A DNA stretch of 64,000 bases from DASVTU01 sp036387415 (GTDB lineage Bacteria > Acidobacteriota > Blastocatellia > Pyrinomonadales > Pyrinomonadaceae), in the NCBI GenBank assembly GCA_036387415.1, contig DASVTU010000018.1:62001-126000 (forward strand), written 5' to 3'. Position 1 is the stretch's first letter. Each line of letters opens with the position of its first letter. Shown here in pieces: positions 1 to 8,255 of this stretch. A model generated the notes under the pieces. That model did not search any database. It was not told where the DNA came from and saw only the letters and a program-made list of their open reading frames with translations. The position numbers were made by a program, and so were the translations under genes.

Positions 1-535
1 TGGCGAGCGGGTGTTGCGGCGGCGAGATGAGCACCAAGCGGTCGCCGCTCAAAGCCACCACTTCGAGACCCCGCTTCTTTTCGGGATAGGCGACGATGCC
101 GAGTTCGATGGCTCCGCTCAAGACATCGCGGACGATACGCGTCGTGCGGCTGTATTCGAGGTCGATTTTCGCCTGCGGGTAGAGTTCCATGAAGCGGCGG
201 ACGGCGGGCGGCAATTCGTGCAGGCCGATGCTGTAGACGGTCGCCACGCGCACGCGCCCGCTCACCGTCCCCGTCAGATGCCGCATCCGCTCCTGCAAAC
301 CCGCGTAAGACGCAAGCACGTCGCGGCTCGCTTCGTAGAATGCCGTGCCTGCGTCCGTCAGACGAATCTCACGACGCCCACGTACGCGCTCCAACAGACG
401 CCGTTTGAACTTCTCTTCGAGGCCGCGCACCTGTTGGCTCACCGCCGACTGCGTGACGAAATTCCTCTCCGCCGCCTGCGAAAAGCTTTGTGTCTCAACG
501 AGGTCGCAGAATATTTTCAGAGTCTCAATCTGCAT
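1..535 (-). CDS. LysR-family transcriptional regulator (3' part cut by window edge)
   Basis: The minus strand is open from an ATG at 535 to the left edge, giving 178 codons without a stop. The first 60 residues form the winged helix-turn-helix of LysR regulators: MQIETLKIFCDLVETQSFSQ, followed by AAERNFVTQSAVSQQ and RGLEEKF. The start of the LysR substrate-binding domain follows (about residues 90-178, with GRVRVATVYSIGLHELPP). Family members bind DNA as tetramers and respond to a small effector; the effector domain is mostly outside the window, so the ligand is unknown. The gene is divergent from the Coq4-like gene at 655, the usual arrangement for a LysR regulator and its target. No Shine-Dalgarno sequence precedes the ATG, and a TATAAT box ends only six bases upstream of it, so the mRNA may be leaderless. 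Confidence 0.9.
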   Translation of the reverse strand, partial: MQIETLKIFCDLVETQSFSQAAERNFVTQSAVSQQVRGLEEKFKRRLLERVRGRREIRLTDAGTAFYEASRDVLASYAGLQERMRHLTGTVSGRVRVATVYSIGLHELPPAVRRFMELYPQAKIDLEYSRTTRIVRDVLSGAIELGIVAYPEKKRGLEVVALSGDRLVLISPPQHPLA

Positions 536-541
536 GTTTCA

Positions 542-571
542 ATTATAAGTTTTTCTCAACAAAACGCGCAA
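542..571 (-). promoter_or_regulatory. Candidate sigma-70 promoter of the LysR gene, possibly leaderless
   Basis: Read on the minus strand: TTGCGC (571-566), an 18-base spacer, then TATAAT (547-542). Only six bases separate the -10 box from the ATG at 535, so transcription would begin at or next to the start codon. The -10 box is consensus and the -35 matches in its TTG. Confidence 0.5.
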
Positions 572-586
572 CATTTTTCATTTCAC

Positions 587-602
587 CTTATATCCACATA
601 AG
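587..602. promoter_or_regulatory. Inverted repeat, candidate LysR-type operator
   Basis: CTTAT, six bases, ATAAG: a dyad of the T-Nx-A type typical of LysR boxes, placed between the divergent LysR and Coq4-like genes. It is the clearest palindrome in the 119-base gap. Binding is inferred only from position and symmetry. Confidence 0.4.
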
Positions 603-654
603 ATTAAAATATCGACGCTGGACAAATAGGCCACACTACGGGAGGTGACGGTCG

Positions 655-1248
655 ATGGTAACGTACAACCCCGAATTGACGCTCGGCGACGCCCGTCGCC
701 TCTATTTCACGCTTAATAATTTTGCCGAAAGCGATTACGAAGCTAACTGGGTCAAGATGAAAATCGGGCCTTTCCCGTTTGCCTTTCCCAACACGAAAGG
801 GCGCGCGAAGGCCGTCAAGCTGCACGACCTTCATCACATCCTGACCGAGTACAAGACGACCTGGCGGGGCGAGGCCGAAATCGGCGCGTGGGAAGTGGCG
901 ACGGGATTGCGGCATCATTACGAGGGATGGTTGTTGGACTTGCTGGCGTTCGCCATCGGTCTGGTCATCGCGCCGCGAGGCGTGTACAGGGCGTTCATGC
1001 GAGGACGGCAGAGCGCGAATTTGTACCGGATGGAGTTTTGCGAAGAGTTTCTCGCCAACCGTGTCGGGGACGTGCGCCGACGGCTCCGACTCGATAGAGA
1101 ACCCGCGCCGCCGTCATTCGAGGATAATGTTCAGTTCGTGTTCTGGGCACTGGCGAGCGTCGTGACATATCTCGGCACGATTGCGGTCGGTCTCTTGCCT
1201 TTTGTCGTACTGGCGTTGTTGTTTTTGTGGAACGTCGGCGTTTTATAA
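655..1248 (+). CDS. Coq4-like protein with C-terminal membrane segments
   Basis: This 197-residue protein carries the metal-binding signature of the COQ4 family, HDxxH-x11-E, seen as HDLHH followed eleven residues later by E in KTTWRGEAEI. Eukaryotic and bacterial COQ4 proteins act in C1 processing of the ubiquinone ring. Whether that chemistry applies here is unclear because no ubi/coq genes are nearby. A hydrophobic stretch follows the motif (LLDLLAFAIGLVIAP) and a longer pair lies at the C-terminus (FVFWALASVVTYLGTIAVGL and on), so the protein is probably membrane-attached. The ATG at 655 has a strong ribosome site, GGAGGTGA, about six bases upstream. The gene is divergent from a LysR regulator and 258 bases upstream of sdhC. 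Confidence 0.6.
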   Translation: MVTYNPELTLGDARRLYFTLNNFAESDYEANWVKMKIGPFPFAFPNTKGRAKAVKLHDLHHILTEYKTTWRGEAEIGAWEVATGLRHHYEGWLLDLLAFAIGLVIAPRGVYRAFMRGRQSANLYRMEFCEEFLANRVGDVRRRLRLDREPAPPSFEDNVQFVFWALASVVTYLGTIAVGLLPFVVLALLFLWNVGVL

Positions 1249-1360
1249 AAGGGCTGCTACTTGGAGTCGGCTTGTTGGAAATGAGTTTTGACGGCTCAGG
1301 CTGGACAAGTTTTGAGTTTATGGGAGGCAGCCGGATGTGTAAGTCGGCGTCGGTAGACAA

Positions 1361-1388
1361 TTGCTTTTCTGCGACGCCTCTATATAAT
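1361..1388 (+). promoter_or_regulatory. Candidate sigma-70 promoter for sdhCAB
   Basis: TTGCTT (1361-1366), a 16-base spacer and TATAAT (1383-1388), 119 bases upstream of sdhC. Just downstream the motif TTGANCGTTCA occurs twice (near 1390 and 1407), a possible regulator half-site pair. It is the only good -10 box in the 258-base gap. Confidence 0.5.
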
Positions 1389-1506
1389 CTTGAGCGTTCA
1401 ACCAATCTTGACCGTTCAGCGCACACGCGCGCCACACCTGCCCGTAGAAGATTTCGAGTCTCCGAGTCGTCGTCTTCTTCGGGGCAAAGGGAGCACACCT
1501 TGAGTC

Positions 1507-2181
1507 ATGGCTGTTCGTTTAAGTAAGACCTTTATCCTACGCAAGCTGCACCAGTTGACGGGCATCGTACCGCTCGGCCTCTTCATCTTGGAGCATTTCT
1601 ACACCAACTCGAAGGCGCTGACGGGCGCAGAAGATTTCAACTCGGCGGTGGACGATTTGCAGTCCATCCCTTACGTGTTGTTCATCGAAATCTTCGGCAT
1701 CTTCCTTCCGCTGCTCTATCACGCTATCTACGGGCTGGTGATTACGTGGGAGGCGCGACCGAACAATCTCCACTATCCTTACCCGCGCAACTGGTTCTAC
1801 ACCATTCAACGCATCACAGGGATTATCCTCTTTTTCTTCATCCTGTTTCACGTCCTAAACTTCCGTTTCGGATTGCTTCCGGGACTCAACACGGTGTCGG
1901 TCGCGCACGCTCCCGACCGTGCCTACGAGATTGTTTCGCGTGAATTCAGGATGATTCCGATTTTCATTATCTACCTCGTCGGCATCACCTCGACCGTCTG
2001 GCACTTCGCGAACGGACTGTGGTTGTTCGCCGTCGATTGGGGCATCGTTATCGGCGAACGCGCGCAACGTTTGACGGGTTATGCCTGCATCGCTTTCGGC
2101 GTCTTTTTGCTGGCGGTCGGCATCAACGCGATGATGGCTTTCATTCGTCCCGGCGGACTCTTGGGAGGAATAATTTACTAA
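1507..2181 (+). CDS. sdhC: Succinate dehydrogenase cytochrome b subunit (type B)
   Basis: This is the membrane anchor of succinate dehydrogenase/complex II, 224 residues with five hydrophobic segments (about 18-32, 54-80, 103-118, 149-173, 190-212). Histidines H30, H72, H115 and H166 lie in the helices at spacings matching the four heme-b ligands of Bacillus-type SdhC. A single fused anchor with di-heme potential is the type-B architecture that passes electrons to menaquinone. The gene leads sdhC-sdhA-sdhB and its stop overlaps the sdhA start by one base (TAATG), indicating translational coupling. The ATG at 1507 follows a weak ribosome site. Confidence 0.93.
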   Translation: MAVRLSKTFILRKLHQLTGIVPLGLFILEHFYTNSKALTGAEDFNSAVDDLQSIPYVLFIEIFGIFLPLLYHAIYGLVITWEARPNNLHYPYPRNWFYTIQRITGIILFFFILFHVLNFRFGLLPGLNTVSVAHAPDRAYEIVSREFRMIPIFIIYLVGITSTVWHFANGLWLFAVDWGIVIGERAQRLTGYACIAFGVFLLAVGINAMMAFIRPGGLLGGIIY

Positions 2182-4211
2182 TGGCAGTAGCAGGAAAAAA
2201 CGGCATCAGGATTGCCATTGTCGGCGGCGGACTCGCCGGACTCGCGGCGGCGATGAAGATTGCGGAGGCCGGACATGCGGTTGATTTGTTCTCCGTCGTG
2301 CCCGTCAAGCGTTCGCATTCGGTCTGCGCGCAGGGCGGCATCAACGGCGCTGTCAACACCAAAGGCGAAGGCGATTCCACTTGGGAACACTTCGACGATA
2401 CGGTCTACGGCGGCGACTTCCTCGCCAACCAACCGCCCGCCAAAGCGATGTGCGAGATGGCTCCCTCCATCATCTATCTCTTCGACCGCATGGGCGTCCC
2501 CTTCTCGCGCACCAAAGAGGGCTTGCTCGACTTCCGACGCTTCGGTGGCACCAAGCATCACCGCACGGCCTTTGCCGGAGCATCGACCGGGCAACAACTT
2601 CTCTACGCGCTCGATGAACAGGTCAGACGGCGCGAGGTCGAAGGCAAGGTCAAGAAGTATGAGAGTTGGGAGATGCTGTCGCTCGTCATGGACGACCATC
2701 AGGTCTGTCGCGGCATCGTCGCCATGGAACGCTCGACGCTGGAAGTGAAAGCGTTTCCGGCGGACGCCGTGATTATGGCGACGGGTGGCCCCGGTCTGAT
2801 TTTCGGCAAGTCAACGAACTCGATGGTCTGCACAGGCTCGGCAGTCTCCGCCTGTTACCAACAGGGCGCACGCTACGCCAACGGCGAATTCATTCAAGTC
2901 CATCCGACTTCCATTCCCGGCGAAGACAAGCTACGACTGATGTCGGAATCGGCGCGCGGCGAAGGCGGACGCGTCTGGGTTCCGCGCGCGGCCAACGATA
3001 AGCGACAGCCTTCCTCCATCCCTGAAAAGGAACGCTGGTATTTTCTCGAAGAAAAATATCCGGCCTACGGCAACCTCGTCCCGCGCGACATCGCCACGCG
3101 CGAAATCTTTCAAGTCTGCCTCGAAGGCATGGGCGTCGGCGGCGACAATCAGGTTTATCTCGACCTCACGCACATTCCCGCCGAGACGCTCGACCGCAAA
3201 CTCGGCGCAATCCTAGAAATCTACGAGATGTTCGTCGGCGATGACCCGCGACACGTCCCGATGCGTATCTTTCCCGGCGTCCATTATTCGATGGGCGGCC
3301 TCTGGGTTGATTTCGACCAACGCACCAACATCCCCGGCCTTCTCGCCGCGGGCGAATGCGATTATTCGATTCACGGTGCGAATCGCCTCGGCGCAAATTC
3401 GCTCGTCAGTTGCGTCTACGGTGGTTTCGTCGCCGCTCCCGCCGCGATTGAGTACGCGCAGAACGTCGAGCGCAACGGCGCGGACGGTTCCAAGATTTAC
3501 GACGACGAACAGCGTCGGCAGAAGGAGATTAACGAACATCTCTTGAAACAGACGGGGACGGAGAATCAGTATGTCATCCATGAAGAGATGGGCAAGTGGA
3601 TGACGGATAACGTGACGGTCGTGCGCTACAACGACAAACTCAAGGCGACCGACGCCAAGCTTCAAGAGTTAATCCAACGCTTCGACCGCATCTCTCTCAA
3701 CGACTCCAACATGTGGGCGACGCACGCGCTCCCGCACGCACGCCAACTCTACAACATGCTGCAACTGGCGCGCGTCATCACTCTCGGCGCGTTGAACCGC
3801 GACGAATCGCGCGGCGCACACTATAAGCCCGATTTTCCGAATCGTGATGATGAGAATTTCTTGAAGACGACGATTGCGGAGTATTCCGGCGAAGGGCCGG
3901 TGCTTTCGTATGAAGCCGTCGATGTCTCGCTCGTCGTGCCGCGCAAACGCGACTACAGCAAAGGCAAGCAGGAACAGAAGACGACCGCCGCCGTTGCTTC
4001 CGGCGCGCAGGCGTCGGGTCTGCCCGTTCCCGACGGCGCGCAGCAAGTTCCGCCGCAAGGTTGGGAGCAGAAGCCGAAAGACCTCACTGGCCCGGCGGTC
4101 TGGAATCAGAACAAGGAGCAGGTGAGAGACGTGAACCACGGCGAGGCCGAGACGCGCCGCGAGCAGGACAAATCACTCGAAGACGCAGGGGGGAAATCGG
4201 ACAAAGTATGA
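2181..4211 (+). CDS. sdhA: Succinate dehydrogenase flavoprotein subunit
   Basis: FAD-binding catalytic subunit that oxidises succinate to fumarate. The ATG at 2181 overlaps the sdhC stop; GGAGGAA lies 10 bases upstream inside sdhC. The 676-residue product begins with the dinucleotide-binding GGGLAG (15-20). It has the covalent FAD histidine at H46 in RSHSVCAQGG, the capping-domain motif around GEFIQVHPTSIPG, and the C-terminal helical domain. After about residue 590 there is a Pro/Gln/Ala-rich, low-complexity tail of roughly 80 residues ending DAGGKSDKV, which ordinary SdhA proteins lack. The tail sits directly before the overlapping sdhB start (ATGA). Confidence 0.95.
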   Translation: MAVAGKNGIRIAIVGGGLAGLAAAMKIAEAGHAVDLFSVVPVKRSHSVCAQGGINGAVNTKGEGDSTWEHFDDTVYGGDFLANQPPAKAMCEMAPSIIYLFDRMGVPFSRTKEGLLDFRRFGGTKHHRTAFAGASTGQQLLYALDEQVRRREVEGKVKKYESWEMLSLVMDDHQVCRGIVAMERSTLEVKAFPADAVIMATGGPGLIFGKSTNSMVCTGSAVSACYQQGARYANGEFIQVHPTSIPGEDKLRLMSESARGEGGRVWVPRAANDKRQPSSIPEKERWYFLEEKYPAYGNLVPRDIATREIFQVCLEGMGVGGDNQVYLDLTHIPAETLDRKLGAILEIYEMFVGDDPRHVPMRIFPGVHYSMGGLWVDFDQRTNIPGLLAAGECDYSIHGANRLGANSLVSCVYGGFVAAPAAIEYAQNVERNGADGSKIYDDEQRRQKEINEHLLKQTGTENQYVIHEEMGKWMTDNVTVVRYNDKLKATDAKLQELIQRFDRISLNDSNMWATHALPHARQLYNMLQLARVITLGALNRDESRGAHYKPDFPNRDDENFLKTTIAEYSGEGPVLSYEAVDVSLVVPRKRDYSKGKQEQKTTAAVASGAQASGLPVPDGAQQVPPQGWEQKPKDLTGPAVWNQNKEQVRDVNHGEAETRREQDKSLEDAGGKSDKV

Positions 4212-5023
4212 GCGCACACACCGCAGATGCACACGCCGACCGCGCCGCCGCCATCAACACGACGCTCGCCAATCGCACGCCATCTAAGACCGTCGAGATT
4301 CGTATTCGTCGGCGCGAGAGTCCAGATGCCCCGCCGCGTTGGGAGGAGTTCGCGATTCCCTATCGCCCGAATTTGAACATCATTTCGTGCCTCATGGAGA
4401 TTCGCAAAAATCCCGTCACCAAAGATGGACGCAAGACCACGCCGCCCGTCTGGGACATGAACTGCCTCGAACAGGTCTGCGGCATCTGCACGATGATCAT
4501 CAACGGCAAAGTGCGCCAGTCATGCTCCGCGCTCGTTGACCAGTTGGAGCAGCCCATCACGCTTGAGCCGATGTCGAAGTTTCCCAACGTCCGCGACCTC
4601 GTTGTTGACCGCTCGGAGATGTTTGAACACCTCAAACGCGTCAAAGCATGGATTGACATCGACGGCTCCTACGACCTCGGCCCCGGCCCGCGCATGGATC
4701 AGGAAGACGTGGCCGAACGCTACGCCTACTCGCGCTGCATGACGTGCGGCTGCTGCCTCGAAGCCTGTCCGCAGTATGGCGACGGCCAGTACATCGGCCC
4801 ACAAGCCATCGCGCAGGTGCGCTATCAAAACATGCATCCGACGGGCGAGATGTCGCGCGACGAACGCCTCTCCGGCATCACAGGCGACGACGGCATCACC
4901 AACTGCGGCAACGCGCAAAACTGCGTCCGCGTCTGCCCGATGTCGATTCCCCTAACCAAAGCCATCTACGAAGAGAACCGCGAAACCATCATCCACGGGC
5001 TGCTCGGCTGGTTCAAGAAATAG
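4208..5023 (+). CDS. sdhB: Succinate dehydrogenase iron-sulfur subunit
   Basis: Electron-transfer subunit between SdhA flavin and SdhC heme/quinone, 271 residues. The [2Fe-2S] cysteines are C86, C91, C94 and C106. The C-terminal ferredoxin-like domain holds C177, C180, C183 and C187 in SRCMTCGCCLEACP and C233, C239 and C243 in TNCGNAQNCVRVCP, supplying the [4Fe-4S] and [3Fe-4S] clusters. The ATG at 4208 shares ATGA with the sdhA stop; the longer upstream reading frame was rejected because it lies inside sdhA. A 25-residue Ala/Thr-rich leader precedes the ferredoxin fold. A strong terminator follows, closing the sdhCAB operon. Confidence 0.95.
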   Translation: MSAHTADAHADRAAAINTTLANRTPSKTVEIRIRRRESPDAPPRWEEFAIPYRPNLNIISCLMEIRKNPVTKDGRKTTPPVWDMNCLEQVCGICTMIINGKVRQSCSALVDQLEQPITLEPMSKFPNVRDLVVDRSEMFEHLKRVKAWIDIDGSYDLGPGPRMDQEDVAERYAYSRCMTCGCCLEACPQYGDGQYIGPQAIAQVRYQNMHPTGEMSRDERLSGITGDDGITNCGNAQNCVRVCPMSIPLTKAIYEENRETIIHGLLGWFKK

Positions 5024-5353
5024 TCTCGACCGACCAACGCGCGGCAGAACATCAAGGGCAGCGTCCACGCATTTCGCGCCAACGCTGCCCTTCTTCTTTT
5101 GCGGCATACAAGACAGGCGTTTCGCCGTCGTTATCGACTGGCGCATGTCGTCGCCCGCGTCTTGAAAGACGGAAGCAATCGTGATTTTCGAGTTTTCTGA
5201 TGAACAACTTTTGGTCGCGTCAATAAAAGTTCTTGCGGAATAAAACCGAAGTGGATAAACTCTAGATGTCGGCGCAAGTTTGGCCGCCGCCGACACCAGC
5301 ACTATTCTCTCTCCTCTGATTTTAGCCTTCCTTTATCGCTTCAGGAGTTTAAC
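5024..5353. other. Intergenic region sdhB to hybrid kinase
   Basis: 330 bases without a gene. The sdhCAB terminator lies at the left. The remainder becomes AT-richer between 5200 and 5260 and probably carries the promoter of the downstream kinase, but no box pair stands out. AGGAG lies six bases before the TTG start at 5354. Nothing else is visible. Confidence 0.5.
5054..5100 (+). terminator. Rho-independent terminator of sdhCAB
   Basis: Arms AAGGGCAGCGT (5054-5064) and ACGCTGCCCTT (5082-5092) pair perfectly over 11 bases, followed by CTTCTTTT. It lies 30 bases after the sdhB stop. Confidence 0.85.
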
Positions 5354-7024
5354 TTGCCGATGGTTCAAGCTGATACGACTACGGTCGTACCGCACCCCGC
5401 AAATCTGTCCCTCGTCGTTTCGCGCCTCAAGCGTGCTCTGACGCCTCAAGCAATCGCACACGCGCTCGCCGTTCGAGAGGTCGCGCAATTCGTCTCGTTT
5501 GATTTTTGCTGTCTGCTCTTATCCTCAAACGAATGCGAAGGCGCGGAGGATTCGTGGCGTGCCTTTGTCGTCGCGCGAGATTCGCAAGACGAAGCGACGA
5601 CGAAATACTTCCAGCCCGCGCGTTTGCCTTTCGCCGCGTTGTTGACGGAAGACTCCGAGCCGCGTCTCTTGAGCGACGAGGAATTGCTGAGCGCCAACGG
5701 CGCGTTCGGCCTCCGTGCACGCTCGGCGCTCCTGCTTCCACTCTCGACCGAAGGAAGGCCGTTTGGCGCGCTCTGCTTCGCCAACTCGTCCGACGAGATG
5801 CAAACAACTTCGGGCGACACGGCGAGTCTGCTCTCGCTGGCGGATGCCGTGACTCTCGCGGCGCAGTCGGCGCTCTACCGCGAACGCCTGTCGTCTGCCG
5901 CCGAACCTCAACGCGAACTCGAACGTCTCAAACGCAGCTTCGTCAACACGCTCGTCTGCGACGTGCGTCTGCCGCTCACCAACGTTCTCGGACTGCTCGA
6001 ACTCTTCGAGAGCAAATTGCAGGCGCGCGAGCCTTTCGACATGGAAGACCGCCAACTCCTCGGCGGAGCCATCGAACAAGGCGACCGCATGCGCCGTATC
6101 GTCGATGATTTGCTTGAGATTACGCGCCAGCAGGAACAGAAACTCACGCTCAATCTGGAACATGTCGAGGCCGACGCGTTGCTTGAAGAAGCGGTCGAAC
6201 CCTTTCGCGCCGAAGCTGCGTTGCGCGGCGTCGAATTGAACGTGCGCGTCTCGACGCCGACGCCGGAATTTCACGTCGATATACGACAGACGCGTCGCGC
6301 GCTCTGTTACCTCTTGAGTGTCGCGCTCGCGGCCACACCTGATGGCGGACACATCCTCGTCGAAGCGCAGACCATCACAGGCACACGCGCCGGAGACGAA
6401 GGTCGCCGCTTCGTCATCGTCAATCTCACAGATTCCGGCGAAGGCATCTCGCCCGAAGAGATTCCCTTCGTCTTCGATGCCTTCTCTCCTGCGGCGGGCG
6501 CGCAGACGAACGTGGCGCGCGGCCCTGGCCTCGCGCTCACCAAACGCATCGCCGCCGCGCATGGCGGCAACGTCGCCGTCCGCAGTCAACTCGGCACCGG
6601 CACGACCTACTCGATTCTCCTGCCCGCCAAAACCACGGAACAACACGCGGCAGCCACCACACGCCACATTCTCGTCGTTGACGACGCGCCGGAGCTTCTC
6701 CTGTTGCTCGGCAAGTTGGTGCGACGCATGGGCTATCAAGTGACGACTGCGCCCAACGTCGCACGCGCGCTCGAAGTGATGAGCGAACAAAAGATTGACC
6801 TTTTGATAACTGACTGGGCGATGCCCGACGCCAACGGCGGCGACCTCATTGCCGCGCTCAAACGCGACGAACGCTGGCGCAGGCTCCCCGTCGTCGTGCT
6901 TACAGGCCACGACACCGACGCCGAGCGCCGCGACGCCGGGACGGCAGGCTGCGACCGCTTCCTCGTCAAACCCATCATGCGCGACGAACTCCAACGCGTC
7001 ATCAACGAAATGCTCATCAATTAA
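5354..7024 (+). CDS. GAF-histidine-kinase-like-receiver hybrid protein lacking the phospho-accepting histidine
   Basis: A 556-residue cytoplasmic signalling protein: GAF-like sensor (about 20-175), dimerisation helices (190-260), HATPase fold (280-425) and receiver (437-554). In the H-box, where SHELRTPL is expected, the sequence reads VCDVRLPL, so C202 replaces the histidine. In the N-box the metal-binding asparagine is replaced by V323 (YLLSVAL). The G1 box DSGEG and the GPGLAL lid are present. The receiver is intact: D443, D444, acceptor D487, T517, K539. It therefore looks like a pseudokinase whose receiver is probably phosphorylated by another kinase. The TTG start at 5354 has AGGAG six bases upstream; an ATG lies two codons later. 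No partner gene is adjacent. Confidence 0.85.
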   Translation: MPMVQADTTTVVPHPANLSLVVSRLKRALTPQAIAHALAVREVAQFVSFDFCCLLLSSNECEGAEDSWRAFVVARDSQDEATTKYFQPARLPFAALLTEDSEPRLLSDEELLSANGAFGLRARSALLLPLSTEGRPFGALCFANSSDEMQTTSGDTASLLSLADAVTLAAQSALYRERLSSAAEPQRELERLKRSFVNTLVCDVRLPLTNVLGLLELFESKLQAREPFDMEDRQLLGGAIEQGDRMRRIVDDLLEITRQQEQKLTLNLEHVEADALLEEAVEPFRAEAALRGVELNVRVSTPTPEFHVDIRQTRRALCYLLSVALAATPDGGHILVEAQTITGTRAGDEGRRFVIVNLTDSGEGISPEEIPFVFDAFSPAAGAQTNVARGPGLALTKRIAAAHGGNVAVRSQLGTGTTYSILLPAKTTEQHAAATTRHILVVDDAPELLLLLGKLVRRMGYQVTTAPNVARALEVMSEQKIDLLITDWAMPDANGGDLIAALKRDERWRRLPVVVLTGHDTDAERRDAGTAGCDRFLVKPIMRDELQRVINEMLIN

Positions 7025-7039
7025 AAGTTAAGAATGTAG

Positions 7040-7088
7040 AATGCAAAAAGGAAGACGGAGCAAGTTGCCCTGTCTTCCTTTTTGCATT
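7040..7088. terminator. Bidirectional terminator between hybrid kinase and mdh
   Basis: A 17-base perfect stem (7040-7056 with 7072-7088), loop 15 bases, with T-rich tracts on both strands. Outside the core the pairing continues imperfectly: ATTAAAAGTTAA at 7019 with its near-complement ending around 7106. It serves two convergent genes and resembles the quasi-repeat hairpins elsewhere in the window. Confidence 0.85.
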
Positions 7089-7111
7089 TTTACTGTTAAC
7101 TTTTTAATTCT

Positions 7112-8047
7112 TCAGATTCCGAGCACGTCGATGAGTTCCTGCACGGAGGCGGCGCTCTTTTGCAGCGCGATGCGTTCTTCGGTCGTGAGATTGATTTCGA
7201 TAATCTGCTCAAGGCCGCGTGCGCCGAGTTTGCACGGCACGCCGACGTACAAATTCTGCACGCCGTATTCGCCTTCGAGATACGCGGCGCACGGCAAGAT
7301 TTTCTTCTTGTCTTTGAGAATCGCCTCCGTCATCTCGACCGCCGCCGCCGACGGCGCATAGTAAGCCGAGCCGGTTTTAAGAAGCGAAACAATCTCCGCG
7401 CCGCCGTTGGCCGTGCGCTTCACGATGGCATCAACCTGCTCCTTCGACAAGAGTTCGGTGATAGGGATTCCCGCGCACGTCGAATAACGCGGCAGAGGAA
7501 CCATCGTGTCGCCGTGTCCGCCCAAAACAAACGCCGTGATGTTTTCCACCGACACGTCCAACGCTTCAGCGAGGAAGCAACGCATGCGCGCCGAATCGAG
7601 CACTCCCGCCATGCCGATAACGCGATGCTTCGGAAAACCCGAACGCTTGAACGCCACCTGACACATCGCGTCGAGCGGATTCGAGACGATAATCAAAATC
7701 GAATCCGGCGAATATTTGACCACCTGGTCAACGACGTTTGAGACAATCTCCGCGTTAGTCTTCAACAAATCGTCGCGGCTCATGCCGGGCTTGCGCGGCA
7801 ATCCGGCGGTGATGATCACCACGTCGGAATCTTTTGTATCCTCGTAATTGTTGGTCGAGCCGAGGAGACGCACGTCGTAACCTTCGACCGGAGCGGCCTG
7901 CGCCAAGTCGAGCGCCTTGCCCTGCGGCACGCCCTCCATGATGTCAACCAAAACTACGTCGCCGAGTTCCTTGCTTGCCAGCCAGTGCGCCGACGTTGCG
8001 CCGACGTTGCCCGCGCCGACCACCGTGATTTTATTTCGCTTACCCAT
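7112..8047 (-). CDS. mdh: Malate dehydrogenase (NAD-dependent, LDH-like type)
   Basis: Interconverts malate and oxaloacetate in the TCA cycle; 311 residues, the normal length for the LDH-like bacterial class. It shows the nucleotide-binding GAGNVGAT (11-18), NAD-selecting D35, substrate arginines R85, R91 and R155, and catalytic H178 in LGGHGDTMVPL. Arginine at position 85 (AGLPRKPGMSR) argues for malate rather than lactate. Metabolically it joins the nearby sdhCAB. The ATG at 8047 follows GAGGAG (minus strand). It is transcribed toward, and shares a terminator with, the hybrid kinase. Confidence 0.95.
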   Translation of the reverse strand: MGKRNKITVVGAGNVGATSAHWLASKELGDVVLVDIMEGVPQGKALDLAQAAPVEGYDVRLLGSTNNYEDTKDSDVVIITAGLPRKPGMSRDDLLKTNAEIVSNVVDQVVKYSPDSILIIVSNPLDAMCQVAFKRSGFPKHRVIGMAGVLDSARMRCFLAEALDVSVENITAFVLGGHGDTMVPLPRYSTCAGIPITELLSKEQVDAIVKRTANGGAEIVSLLKTGSAYYAPSAAAVEMTEAILKDKKKILPCAAYLEGEYGVQNLYVGVPCKLGARGLEQIIEINLTTEERIALQKSAASVQELIDVLGI

Positions 8048-8255
8048 CGTTTTTTGTTCCTCTCCTCTAATAAACAGATGCTTGACGCGACGTGTCGGAA
8101 CTCAATCGCCCGACGGGTTCCGGTATCCGACATCTGCGCCAATAAATTGCAGTAGAATGGAAGAGGGCGAGTTTAAGGTGCCCGCACGCGAGTGTCAAGA
8201 GAGGTCGCCGCACGCGATTTGAAGGGTTTCTCACCGTCAGGCGAAATTGATTCCG

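Noticed and set aside
5525..6994. Long minus-strand frame opposite the hybrid kinase
   Set aside because: Antisense shadow caused by GC-rich codon bias; composition rich in Arg, Ala and Val without motifs.
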